Source: Pararge aegeria (taxonomy: Eukaryota > Arthropoda > Insecta > Lepidoptera > Nymphalidae). From it: 64,000 bases of DNA. Each line of letters starts with the position of its first letter. The first letter of the stretch is position 1. The notes below the pieces were generated by a model. It saw only the letters and a list, made by a program, of their open reading frames with translations, was not told the origin of the DNA and searched no databases. A program made the position numbers and the translations under genes. Where the stretch lies: NCBI RefSeq assembly GCF_905163445.1, contig NC_053183.1:4154001-4218000 (forward strand). The letters are read 5' to 3'. This document shows positions 35,901 to 47,900 of this stretch, in pieces.

Positions 35901-38900
35901 TTATTTACTCGCACCAGTGGACTGCCAAGTTTTAACTCGGTTGGTAATCGATTGCATGACGTCCAAAATAATCAATTATGTGAAACGCATTGTATGAATA
36001 ATTTTGGTTTCAGTACATTTTAGTTTAAGGGTCGTAAAATAAAACTGAACCTTTGCCAGAACGAAAAGATTTAATACGACCTTGACTTTTGAGAGAGTAG
36101 CCAAATTCAAGCGCAATAAATTCCATGCAATATTTGGTGATTCTTTACATTGAATTATATATGGTAAGAAGCGTTTTAATGAATACTATATCTGTATATA
36201 CGAAATTTAATTTAATTTTTTCAGACAAATGGCTGTAGGTACACCAAATTACTATTTCTGACATAATTATTCTGTATGAAGATATAATCTTTTTTAAAGT
36301 AACTGTAGCGCTATCTCTTAGGAAACATTGTAGTTTCGAACTAATTTTCAAAGATTCATATTACAATAAGACACTTTTAGAGATATCTTGCATCTTGCAA
36401 ATCATAAAATATCCTAGCCCAAAATATTATTTAGTTCCAGTCATATATTATAGAGATACACAGTCACATATATAGAGTTTTTTTTTAGCGACTGTAGCGC
36501 CATCTATTAGGAAACATTGTAGTTTTGATCTACTTTTCAAAGGTTCATATTACAATGAGACACTTTTAGGGATATCTCGTATCTCGCAAATCAACTTAAA
36601 ATATACTTATTAGCCCAGGATAGTATTACGTTCCAGTTAGACTTATTATGTTTTTCCCATAGCTGGTTTTTTATTCTTCTAATTAAACACCTAAGGTAAT
36701 CATTGCAGATAGGCACCGAGGATAATTGGTGATTTTATACACTACTAGCCATTTTGATGTGATTGTTTTATTTGATAAATAAAAAAATAAATTAAAAGTA
36801 CGAAACAAACCGGTCATAGTTGCAGGCAACAGGTTGCAACTAGCTATTGTATGGAATTTAATGTCAGACTGAATAACAGCCCAAGTATGGTATACACAGT
36901 ATGTATTCAATAACCTACTAAAAGCGCACAATAAAATATACCTAGCTCAATGAAGCCTTATACGCCATTATATAGGACCCATAAAAGGTAAGGCTCATTT
37001 TTCAATGGGCCATTTCATTTGCGCTGAGTCATTCATTGCTCTACCCTCGTAAAGGGGTCCAAATGGTTCGTTAAGTTCAGGGACTCTACGGCGGAAATTC
37101 AAGAGAGGGACCCAGAAGTGTGTTATAAAATTCAGTATGTTTTGTGGGTGAAAGACGTGAACCAAAAAAATCAACTTGGATGGGCAGCGTTCAGGAAACA
37201 TCGTGACATGTATTCGTCTAACACCTCTTAGTACCTGACCAAAGTGCCAGATGATTTGAAGCTCGGACAGATAGTCGCTAACTGTCAGCCTCTTATGAAT
37301 GCTCAGACATGCTCAGCAAGCAATGAAGAGTGGAGACAGTTATGCTCGGAGTATCTTTAATTTGTTATCAAATCGGAAATGAGGCAATCATTTCTGCCGT
37401 AGAACTGACGTAGCGCAACGAGTTTCGAAAAGAAAATGGCAACGTACAATTCACATAGCTTAGAGAATCAACAGATTTTTTGGTCTCAAGGTGCTGGAAT
37501 GGTGACCCCGCACTGAGATAGCGTTGGTACATGGACCATCGATATCGACCATCATTATCACCCGACTAAGCACGTTGTGGACGTAAATAGGTTGATGAGA
37601 TAGTAATTACAATCTTTCTGGAGATGGTAACACTATCGCGCTTTTTGTATACTAATATTTGAGGCCCACCAGATAGTGGCAAATCATTGCCTATAAACAG
37701 AGCAACTCTTCGCAGAGCATGCAAGGAACACAAGGTTCTCCTGTGTCCATTAACCTGAGTCGTAGGTTAAGCTTCATTTGCCTGTAATTACTTCAGACCG
37801 GAACACAGCAATACTACTTAGCTGCAGTAATACGCATGATGGTAGTACTTCCCCGGACGAGGTCTGTCACAAAAAGCTCTGCTACTGCTCGAGCCGAATA
37901 TACCATTTATGCCAGAAACAGTCACACTATTGCTATTTATATAAAATTGTTTCCCAAAAACTGTTACAAAACAATTTGCGTCTTCTTTTATCATACGAGA
38001 ATAATTAATGCCTTTTAATTTAACAGTTAACTGTGCTCTCCCGGTCAAATATAGCGAACAAAAAAATTATTTGTCAACGGTGTTTCGGCGCGGCCGTAAT
38101 CTTATTATTTCCGCCCGTGAACACCTGCTACACCATTGGAGCCATCAAAATTTGCCTTCTTTTATAGAATATGCACGCCCCTTTAATAAATATTAATCTT
38201 AGATTTTCAAGAAACACTTGTAAGAGACACGTTGAAAAATGCGCAAGTCTCCTTGTAGACTACTTCGAAGTAAATAGTTTATGTTTGTCAAAAACTATGT
38301 TAAATTAAAAATATAACTAATACTCTATTTAGGGTAAAGATATTAATTTTTTAATACCAATTTAAATAAGAGTGGATCCATTTTTTACTTAATATGTATC
38401 GTTTATAAGTTAAAACGAAAAATGTTTAAAAAACGTGTGGGAAATATTGTTTTAATATTATTATTTAACCATAACGTTTTGAAGTTATACTTCTTTTGGC
38501 GCGATGGAGAAAAATGATGAGAGTGAATTTTTACGATGCGCGCGCACACCGACATTTGAATTCTACATCGTAAAGTTAGTTCTAGGTGGCATGAAAATCA
38601 ATAACTATGTTCAAGTTGTATATTCTTGTATTTTTATATTTAGAACACGTGTTTCGTAACAGTGCAAACAGTGTGAATAAATAAATATTATTACGTTAAT
38701 AAAATCTTTTTTATTTAAATAAAATCTTTTTGATTAATTTTAATATTTACCGTTAACCACTACTGCATTTTAGTTATTTTTTTCCATACGCCAAAGAAGT
38801 ATAACTTTTTTTTACCAACCGCACTGGGCCAGCGTGGTGGATTACGGCCTTAACCTTAACCCCTTCTCATTGCGGGAGGAGACCCGTGCCCTGTAGTGGG

Positions 38901-41900
38901 CCAGTAATGGGTTCTGTTTAATGTAAACATAGTTTAAGACATATTGGTTTTATGGTATACTAGCTGTTGCCCGCGACTTCGTCCGCTTTTGTTTTTGTGC
39001 CTCGAAAGACATGTGCCTCATATATGTGGCAGCACTTTATGTATTAAGAATAGCTAAGCTTAATTTTGGGATAAAAAGCATCCTATATTACTTCTAATAC
39101 CTTTAGGAATATGTGTACAAAGTTTCGTGATGATCGGTTTAGTAGTTTTTGCGTGAAAACGTAACAAACTAACTCACATTCACATTTATAATATTAGTAG
39201 GGATTGTATGACAATACTGTATTTCTCTAAAAGATGTATTGTTCTCAGGAAAAGTTATCGAACATAAGGTTTTCCTCATAGGGAATACATTATTAGGCCA
39301 TTAGCACTTAGGCTTAGTACCCATTTTCAGGTAGACTTGAAAAGAAATATTGTGAAAGCTATAACCACTGGACTACAAGGTAGGTATAGAGAGGTCTAAC
39401 TTTCTAAACTCCAGTACATTTTTGATCCTGATTAAACATTAATTTCCGACAGAGTGACAACAACTCCCATGAGACCATTTCCAAAAACAGGTCTACCAAC
39501 TTGAATCCTGGGTATGCACAGGGTATGCACATGATATAAAATGAAGAAAATCTCCAGTACGAGTCATAAATACGAGTACTTAGGGTAGGTTTTTTATAAC
39601 TGTTACAATGCCTATCCTCAAGTTTTTTAGAACTCGTACTGGGAATTTTCTTCATTTTATATGATCTGCATATCCCTTTATGCACGCCACTGCTGCTTCC
39701 CTATTTTCTGATCGCACCTCAAGCCGTAGAAATAAATTCCACCCACATCATTTGGATGCCCGGTATTCTTAAACTATTCGAAATACCAGATCGTTTCTAC
39801 CGCGCTAGTTTCTATCTATACCGCGCATTTGCAAACTGTGGAACAATCTCCCTTCTGATGTGTTTCTCCCTTCTGAGATGTTTTTTTTCCAAAATACAAT
39901 CTAGGGTTATTCTAAGGGCGGATAAACAAACTCCTTTAAAGCCGCAACGTATCGGTGGCTCCTCTGGTGCTGCAGATGTTTATGGGCGGCGGTGATAACT
40001 TAACAACCTAAACCTTGCTTGTTTGCCCGCTATTAATATTAAAAAAAAAAACTGAATTCTGTAGAATAGTCTTCATCAACAGGAATGATTGGGAAAGAGA
40101 AAGCACTAATAAATTTAAGGATTTAATCTGAGGATTTCAGACTAGAATGATCGTGCATTAGGCGTTAATCTGTCTAATGAATTTTCGATAAAGATAGCAT
40201 CCTGGAAGGTTAAAATATACATTAATTTAAGGTCAGAAACGCTTTCCGCAGGTCTTAATAAAATAATCGCTAAAGTTTTGTATAATTTCTCTTCATCTCC
40301 AAACGTTATGTTTTATGCAGGTACGGTCGAGAAGATGAAGAGGTGATGGGTTTGAAGTTCTGCAATGAAGCTATAATGAGCCTGGCGCAAATATGGCCGG
40401 TGCACTGCAATCTGGAGAGGGAACCCAACACACCGCTACAGGTAAATAGTCAAATTTAAAAAAAAAGCGAAACTTTATTTGTATGTGTTGTCTATGGCAA
40501 GGCAGGAACTGCATTTCTATAGGCAATCCATTCTTTCTCTTGTAGGTAATCTGTGTTTTGCTTGTTCATCAATTTTGGCATTATCGCAACAATGTTTCGT
40601 ACTTATACTAGCAGAGTAAATTAATTGACTATTTATTTAAATAGAGAGTTCTTATTTTATTTTGTTTATTTATGTAAAGAAATGAAAATGAAATTCATTG
40701 TTAAAATATTAGGCAGATTACAATAATGTTGGGAATCCTGAAGTAAGTTTTAAAATAAAAACCAGGTTAACAAAGTACCTATAATATCACATGCTAATAA
40801 TGGTCTTTGTGTGTGTGATTGAGTGTGACGTATCAAAGTGCTTATATTAGGCCTACTTGAAATAAATGAATATGGAATTTTAAATTATATGTGCGTGTGT
40901 GTGTGTATTTTTATGAACTAAATTTGCAACTTTAATGATACCTCGGTATCTTCGTTATTTAAATTGTTTAGCCAAATAGTTAGTGCAGTCTTGCTTAGAC
41001 ATAGCTGCATATCGTATCATTTTAGAATTCTATTGAGTTTGTTATTTCCGTAACTTGATCGATTTTTAAATTGTCTTATTGTTTTTCTCTCTTCACCACG
41101 AGTAGTTAAATGATGCCACAGAGTTAAGAACATACAGAATCCGTGTACACGAATAATATTGAAGCATCAAAAACCACTCAACTATAGTACATATTTATGT
41201 GTTCTCGAACAGACGGTTAGTCACTTCATTCATTTAACAGTTGGCAGTAATTATTTATATCTTATGATTACAATAAAATAGGGAAAATGGGAAAGTTTCT
41301 GAGGTAGCAACACTGCCCAACTTGCGTTTGAAATGTTTTTGGACACAATGCACTGAATGCAATAATGGCTGAATCCTCATTCACGTTCTGTATGTTCATA
41401 ACTGTGTGGTTTCAACATGTGAAGAGGTAAATTATACATTTATGCCTTCGCGTGGTGATAATATTATACTATTCATAGACATAGTAATTAAATTATTTAT
41501 GAACAAATCATAATAAATACCTAAGTAACCGTGTATGGTGTAGATATCGATAATGTTATTTATATTGTACTCATACACCGTGTAACATAATTTCGAAATA
41601 ATATTGAAGAATGCATAAGTATATTTTATAAGGAATCACTCTGTAAAAGTATTAAATCAAAAGAAGTTTTTTTCCATACAAACGAATTAAAAGCGTTCTA
41701 AGTGTTTTCTTATGACAACCCTATTGACGATAAAGGACCGACACGCGCATAGTACCCATGCTACGCGACGCGTACCTAATAAAGTGACAAGGAGTTACAT
41801 GATTTTAATTTTTCATGTGTGGTTAGGGCTGTATCTGAGTTCGTTCAGTAAAAACTGTGGCAGTGGTTTACTCATAAACTATATATTAGGTTTTCGGCTT

Positions 41901-44900
41901 CACAGATAAGTCTCAGAGACAGTACATAATGTACCACTGAAGTCTGTGGAGTATTATTTCGGTTTTCATTTACACGTTGTATATTAAAAGAAGAGCTATA
42001 AATAATTATTGTAATTTAATACGAGCAAATTTCTCATCAAACATTACGTCATATAATTTGGGAGAGTTAGAATGATTTGAAAACGGCTTAGCGAAAATTC
42101 TTGAGCTATCAAAATGCAATGTGGCACTATTAAGACACTAAATAGCGTGGGCGGATGTTATAGAGTGGCAGTCTGGTGATAGAAAGGGACAGAGGATCTG
42201 TCTGGGAAATTACCGTACTTACTCGAGTGATAAATTGAATCCAAGGAAAGAATTCTAAACTTAAAATGTTATCTAGGAAACATTCATATTGCCAAGGATC
42301 CAAGTCTGTATTTATAAAAAAATTATGAGCCGTCATAAGACGCCTGGCAGAAACATCGAAATTTATATTCATGAAATAACGCAGTGGCATGCACTTAATA
42401 CATGCGTAGAAGCATTGCCTACCCTAAAAAAATATGACTCGTAAAGTTGGAGGATTTTGCCATTTTCTGCCAAGTTTCTGAATGCCTACCCTTGTCTAAA
42501 ACCTTGTGCACGTCACTGTATCAGATATGGCATAATGAAAGATAAAGCATTGAGACTTTTTTCCATAAAATAATGACTCTGTATTATATAAATATGCATT
42601 TTTATTAAATCAAATTTTATAAATTTATTTAAAATCTAACTAAAAATAGTACATAAATTCCATCGTTTATCGAGGCGGTGCGTCGCTAATGCCTGTATCG
42701 CCACGCCAACAATCATGTTTACCCTCGCCTATAGATGTTTCACATCAATATTTTTTAAGTCTATAACGATGTCATTGATCGACCTTTGAGACGCTTTCGG
42801 CAGTCTAATGCAAAACAGAGCTAAGTTTAAGAAAATATAGGTATGGTACAGGTACTCAGACGGGGAAGTAGAAAAGGACAGGTCGGTACCGAGAGAATAG
42901 TCGTGGAGTTATTTTTTCCACTACAAGTTATTTATTTATTTATTTATTTATACTCTTTATTTGTACACCACTCAAGCAAAGAAACAAGACAAAAAAAGAA
43001 CAAACACATGAAGAATGAAGCAGGATACAAAAGGCGGCCTTATCGCTAAGTAGCGATCTCTGCCAGGCAACCTTAGGATTAGGAAAACTAAAAAGAAAAC
43101 AAATAGGTGGGGTACACTATTTAGTACATACATACAAATATCTACATACTAATACATAAACCAGACTACACAAATAAAAAAAAATTAAAAATACTATTGA
43201 TAAATATAAAAAAATAAATATACTAATACATATCCTAATATACCATAAATACTTCAATACAAGTTTGAGTAGATAAATAAAAAATAATAAATAATAATAG
43301 TCGTCTTTACTGAGCGAGATAATGAGCCTTAACAGCATTTTTAAATATGCCCAATGACTTCGACTGTCTTATGATCAATGGGAGTGCATTCCACAATTCA
43401 GTAGCTTTGACAGTGAACGAATGCTTATAAAACTTCGTTTTGTGGAACGGCATGCTCAAAGTCAGCGCACGACTCGATCTAAGTTCCGACTGCACTCCAA
43501 GAAATTTAAACTTCTCCTTAAGATAAGAAGGAGTCTTAGGATTAAATAACACACAGTACAGAAGTGAAAGTACATGAAGATCCCGGCGACGGCGGATAGG
43601 GAGCCACTTAAGCTTCTGACGAAATTCAGATACATGGTCATATTTGCGTAATCCAAATATGAACCGAATAGCTAGATTTTGAAGACGCTCAAGTTTGTTA
43701 AGATAGTCCTCGGTCAAATTAAGATAGCTTGCGTCCGCATAGTCGAGAATAGAGAGAAAAAGAGAATGTGCTAACATAACTTTAGTCGGGATTGGAAGAA
43801 TGGATCGCAGACGGCACAGCGACCTAAAAGTGCCAAAAGTCCTTCTACTCAAATCCCTGACTTGCACAGACCACGATAACTCTTTATCAAGATGCAAGCC
43901 AAGGTCCTTTACAGAGGCACAAAACGGAATTGTGACACCATTAAAATCAACACTAGGTAGATTTCCCCAATCAACCCTTGACCGCATACCAGGGCTTCCA
44001 ATAATAATAGCCTGAGATTTTGCTGGATTAACCTTAAGTCCATACTGCCTGCTCCACTCAAAAATTAAGGAAAAGATGGAATTGTTCGTAAACTAGCTTC
44101 TCAAGAACTTTAGAAAGGAACGGTAAAATAGAAATGGGACGGAAATCAGAGAAAGAAACAGGATTGGCCTTTTTAGGCAGAGGGGTGACTTGTGCATTCT
44201 TCCAAGCTTCAGGAAATTTGCTAGTCAAGATGGAATAGTTGAGAATATGGGTAAGAAAAGGGGAAACAACATCAAGAATGGGAACGATCATATTACGGCT
44301 GACGCTATCAGTACCGACTGCATTCGAGGCGATGGACAATATGCTCTTCTTAACATCCCATTCAGTGAAAGTCTTGAAGGTAAAAGATAAAAAGTCTGGA
44401 GTTGATGGCGAAGAAAGAATACTAAGAGTACGCTCCTTATTGACACTATCAATTGTATCAGAAGTAGAGAAATGTTTATTAAGGAGTTCAATATCAATGT
44501 TGATAGAAGTCTTAGGGGATGATTTACCAACTCCAAGTGACTCAAGAAATTTCCAAGTCTTAGCGGTATCACCGTTCTCGACTGACTTATGGATGTGGCG
44601 ACGTTGGGCATCTCTACACAATGTATTACAGCGATTTCGTGCTTTATGATACTTTATACGGTTAGCATCGGAATCATTAATTTTATAATTAAATTTTGCC
44701 GTGTTCTTCTTATGCATTAGAATTTTAATCTCCTCTGATAACCACGGAGCTGGCAAGTGCTTAAATTTAATTGGTCTTACCGGAGCATGCTTATCATAGA
44801 GCTGTGTAATCAGCGTGTTGAATATTTCGACCTTGCGATCAACGGAATCCACATCCATGATAGCCGCCCAATCTAAATGTCTGGCATCATCACATAGAAG

Positions 44901-47900
44901 ACTCTTATCAATCCCTCCAAAGTTACGCCGCAGAAGAATTCTCGCTTTCGATTTAGGAGGACGTATATTATAGGAGAGATAAATCAAATCGTGATAGGAA
45001 AATGCATCAGCAGGACATTGACCATGCTTATTGACGAAATCTGGAGAAGAAACTATAATTAAGTCAAGAAGAGAGGGAGTACAGCCGGGAGAATAATGTG
45101 TAGCAGCAAGGGGGAGTAGCGAAAGACTACAGGATTCTATCGTAGCCAGAAGATTCCTGGAACGATAATCATCTTTAAGTAAGCATGTATTAAAGTCTCC
45201 CATAATAATTGAATGGCTGTACGAGGGGATTACTTTTTCTAACAGGGTTTCAAAAGAGTGAAAGTAATTGGAAATAGATGGAGGGCAATAGAATACACCA
45301 AGAAGGATTTTAGTATGAGATAGGAGAACTTCCACCAGTAAGTGCTCAGCCGCATTAGGAAGAGGGGGTTGAGAAGACGAACTAACCACAGAGAAAGGAA
45401 TATAGGATCGCAAGTAGATCGCAACTCCACCCCCTCCCCTGCCAACACGGTCATTCCGAATTAGTCGAAAACCTGGTAAAGAGAAGGCTGATGAAGGTAA
45501 AGAAGTTTTAAGCCAAGATTCAGACACCAAGATAGCATGCAAATTACGGGAATCAAAAGACGTAAGCATATCAGGAAAATGAGCCGGGATGCTTTGTGCA
45601 TTAATGTGAACAACATTAAATGTTTTCAGACAATCTGAGAAATAAGAATCAAGGGAGACATTAAGAGGAAGGAAAGATGTACTGTGGAAACTATTGGAAC
45701 TAGAAGACATAGACAGAAAAAGATCACTATTTAGACTATCAGACGACATAATCAAATAATAAATATTAATATAATAAATATAAACCTAATAAAATAAATT
45801 AAAATTTAATAAAAAAATATATGTATATTATAATAACAACGACAACGTGTCTTTTAAAACTATATACGAACTAATTTTCCCAATCCGCCAGCTGTAAAAT
45901 AAATAATGGAAAACAGCAGAAAAAAAACAATTACACAGAAAGAAAAAAAAAAAAAAAAAAAAAAGAACAATACAATAGTAACTCAATAAAACTAACGGAT
46001 ATAAAATATTTTCTGACCAGAGTGCTGTAGGCCTCAATAGACTGTGCTCTAGTAATAAAAGATCTATAGAGTTTCCGAACGAACTGTCGAATGTCAAATT
46101 CCATAATCCGAGTTGTATATAAAACAAACACTGAAGACCCGGCTGTATGGTGATATACCTTTGCCGTTCCCTAAGAGAAAGAATAAAGGAAAAAAATATA
46201 TAAAATAAAACGCCTGTCGGTGTCAGACACAAGTTAGCCCTTGACTGGTGATGAAGTCTAAGTTGGTAACGGGCTAACCAGTTTGGGCATGGTAGTTAAA
46301 TTGAACCCTTCTAAACATTTATGCCTTCACGTGGTGATTATATTATACTATTCATACGCATAGTAATTAAATTATTTATGAAAAAATCATAATAAATACC
46401 TAAGTAACCGTGTATCGTGAAGATATCGATCATATAATAACAAACAACTTTATAACCTCCAAAATTATGTATACGCAAATAGGACTGATATGTGAGTAGA
46501 TCAGTCCTATTTGCCCTTATTCGGAGTATCTAATGCTCGATGTGTTGTGGCATAATATTTATTGAATGATTGAGAGCCATCATAAAAAGGTTATTTATAA
46601 ACTTTGTGTTAGGTTGCGGTGAACCTTAATTCTAGAATTTTTTATGCGAAATATTTAGCAAGACGCGACAGAAATTTTTCAAACTTTCATGAAATAAAAA
46701 GCAAGACAATCTCTCGTCCGTTTGAAAGTTTAAATCCATTTATCAACACTTCACACTTCACTAGTACCATTCACTAGTAAGTAGAATTCAAGCCCTTCTG
46801 AAATAACGTAAATCTCTTTCCCTCTATACAAAACATTATTTACACAGGTACATTATTTTTTTGTATTTTAACTTTCTTTCAACAAACTAAAGTTGCTTAG
46901 TGCCCGAAGATCAAAGTCTTCGAACATCATTGAAAGTCTTCGAATATCATTGGCAAACTAGACTTAGAAGAAGTCTATTTTGCCAATGATAAATTATGGC
47001 TTTGAAATATTACAAAACTCATAAGAAGGCTCAGAGTTACTTAGCGGACGATGGAAAAAGCTAGGCTCCGAGTATGAAGTGTCTCTACGTGATCAAATCC
47101 GAAATGAGAGATTGTAAAGGTTAAGAATCCATTGTTATTTGATTTGACTTCAAAAGGTGTAGTTCATTTCACAATGAGTGGGTCCCCTAAATGGACAAGC
47201 AAGGAGATCATTTTATGTTTATTTTTTTTAATAATTGCCCTTTGGTCCCTCCACAGGTGTAGTTAATGCTGAGTGCTAGATCATTTAGGTACCACGGTCA
47301 TTTTGTTTTAATTCAATTTCGTACTGTTCTATGCCCATTATCTCCGCAATCGAAAAAATACGAGTAACTGTTAAAGATAATTATCTCTTGCCACGCATGC
47401 TAGTCCTACAGGCCAAAAGTTAAATAACCCCTAATTAGTAAAATAACCCCTTTTTTACAGGATGCTCTCATCAAGCGACTGGGTGCGAACGCTTTTCCTT
47501 TCCATCTAGAGCTGACTCCGATAGCGCCCCCAAGTGTGCAGTTGGTGCCAGCAAAACAATACCATGGCGCACCTATTGGCACATCATACGACGTCCGGGC
47601 ATATATTGGTAAGTATTTTATGAAGATTTCTTATAATACATTCATCCGCAGCCTGTTCAACACTTATTATCACAAGTTATCAAAAAGAACAAAATACCTA
47701 ACAATTTTTGGCCCGAGAAGGGATTCGCACCTAGGTCAACGTGGTTAAGTAAAGCAGTTAAGAATCAGTTTTTAATAGATATAAGGCTTTTTGTGACAGA
47801 GCTCGTCCGAGGAAATTCTACCGTGATGCTTATGTCTGCCGCAAAGCAGCATTGTTGCAATGCTGTGTTCCGGTCTGAAGGTCGTGGTTGCCGGTGTAAT

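Larger units (their letters stand above)
25128..40320 (+). other. Arrestin intron 2 (15.2 kb), TE-filled
   Basis: GT-AG bounded (GTAAAATATAG ... TTTTATGCAG). Holds SINEs, LINE/RTE pieces, TIR repeats and a Helitron, listed separately. 25128-25885 itself shows nothing recognisable. Confidence 0.85.
42928..46310 (-). mobile_element. LINE retrotransposon (CR1/jockey-type) with internal deletion
   Basis: Reads right to left. 5' UTR-like sequence from about 46310 includes an A-rich run at 45941-45965. Next come an endonuclease-plus-RT-start frame (45755-44058), a deletion junction, the RT C-terminal frame (43987-43307), and a 3' UTR with 'GCAGAGATCGCTACTTAGCG' and 'ATAAGGCCGCCTTTTG'. The (TAAA)n tail is at 42928-42950. 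The 5' boundary is uncertain. Confidence 0.85.

Noticed and set aside
45828..46232. 134-codon minus frame with long Phe run upstream of the LINE ORF
   Set aside because: The Phe run is an A-rich tract read in reverse. No ORF1 domain (zinc knuckle, RRM or esterase) is visible, so it is treated as 5' UTR.
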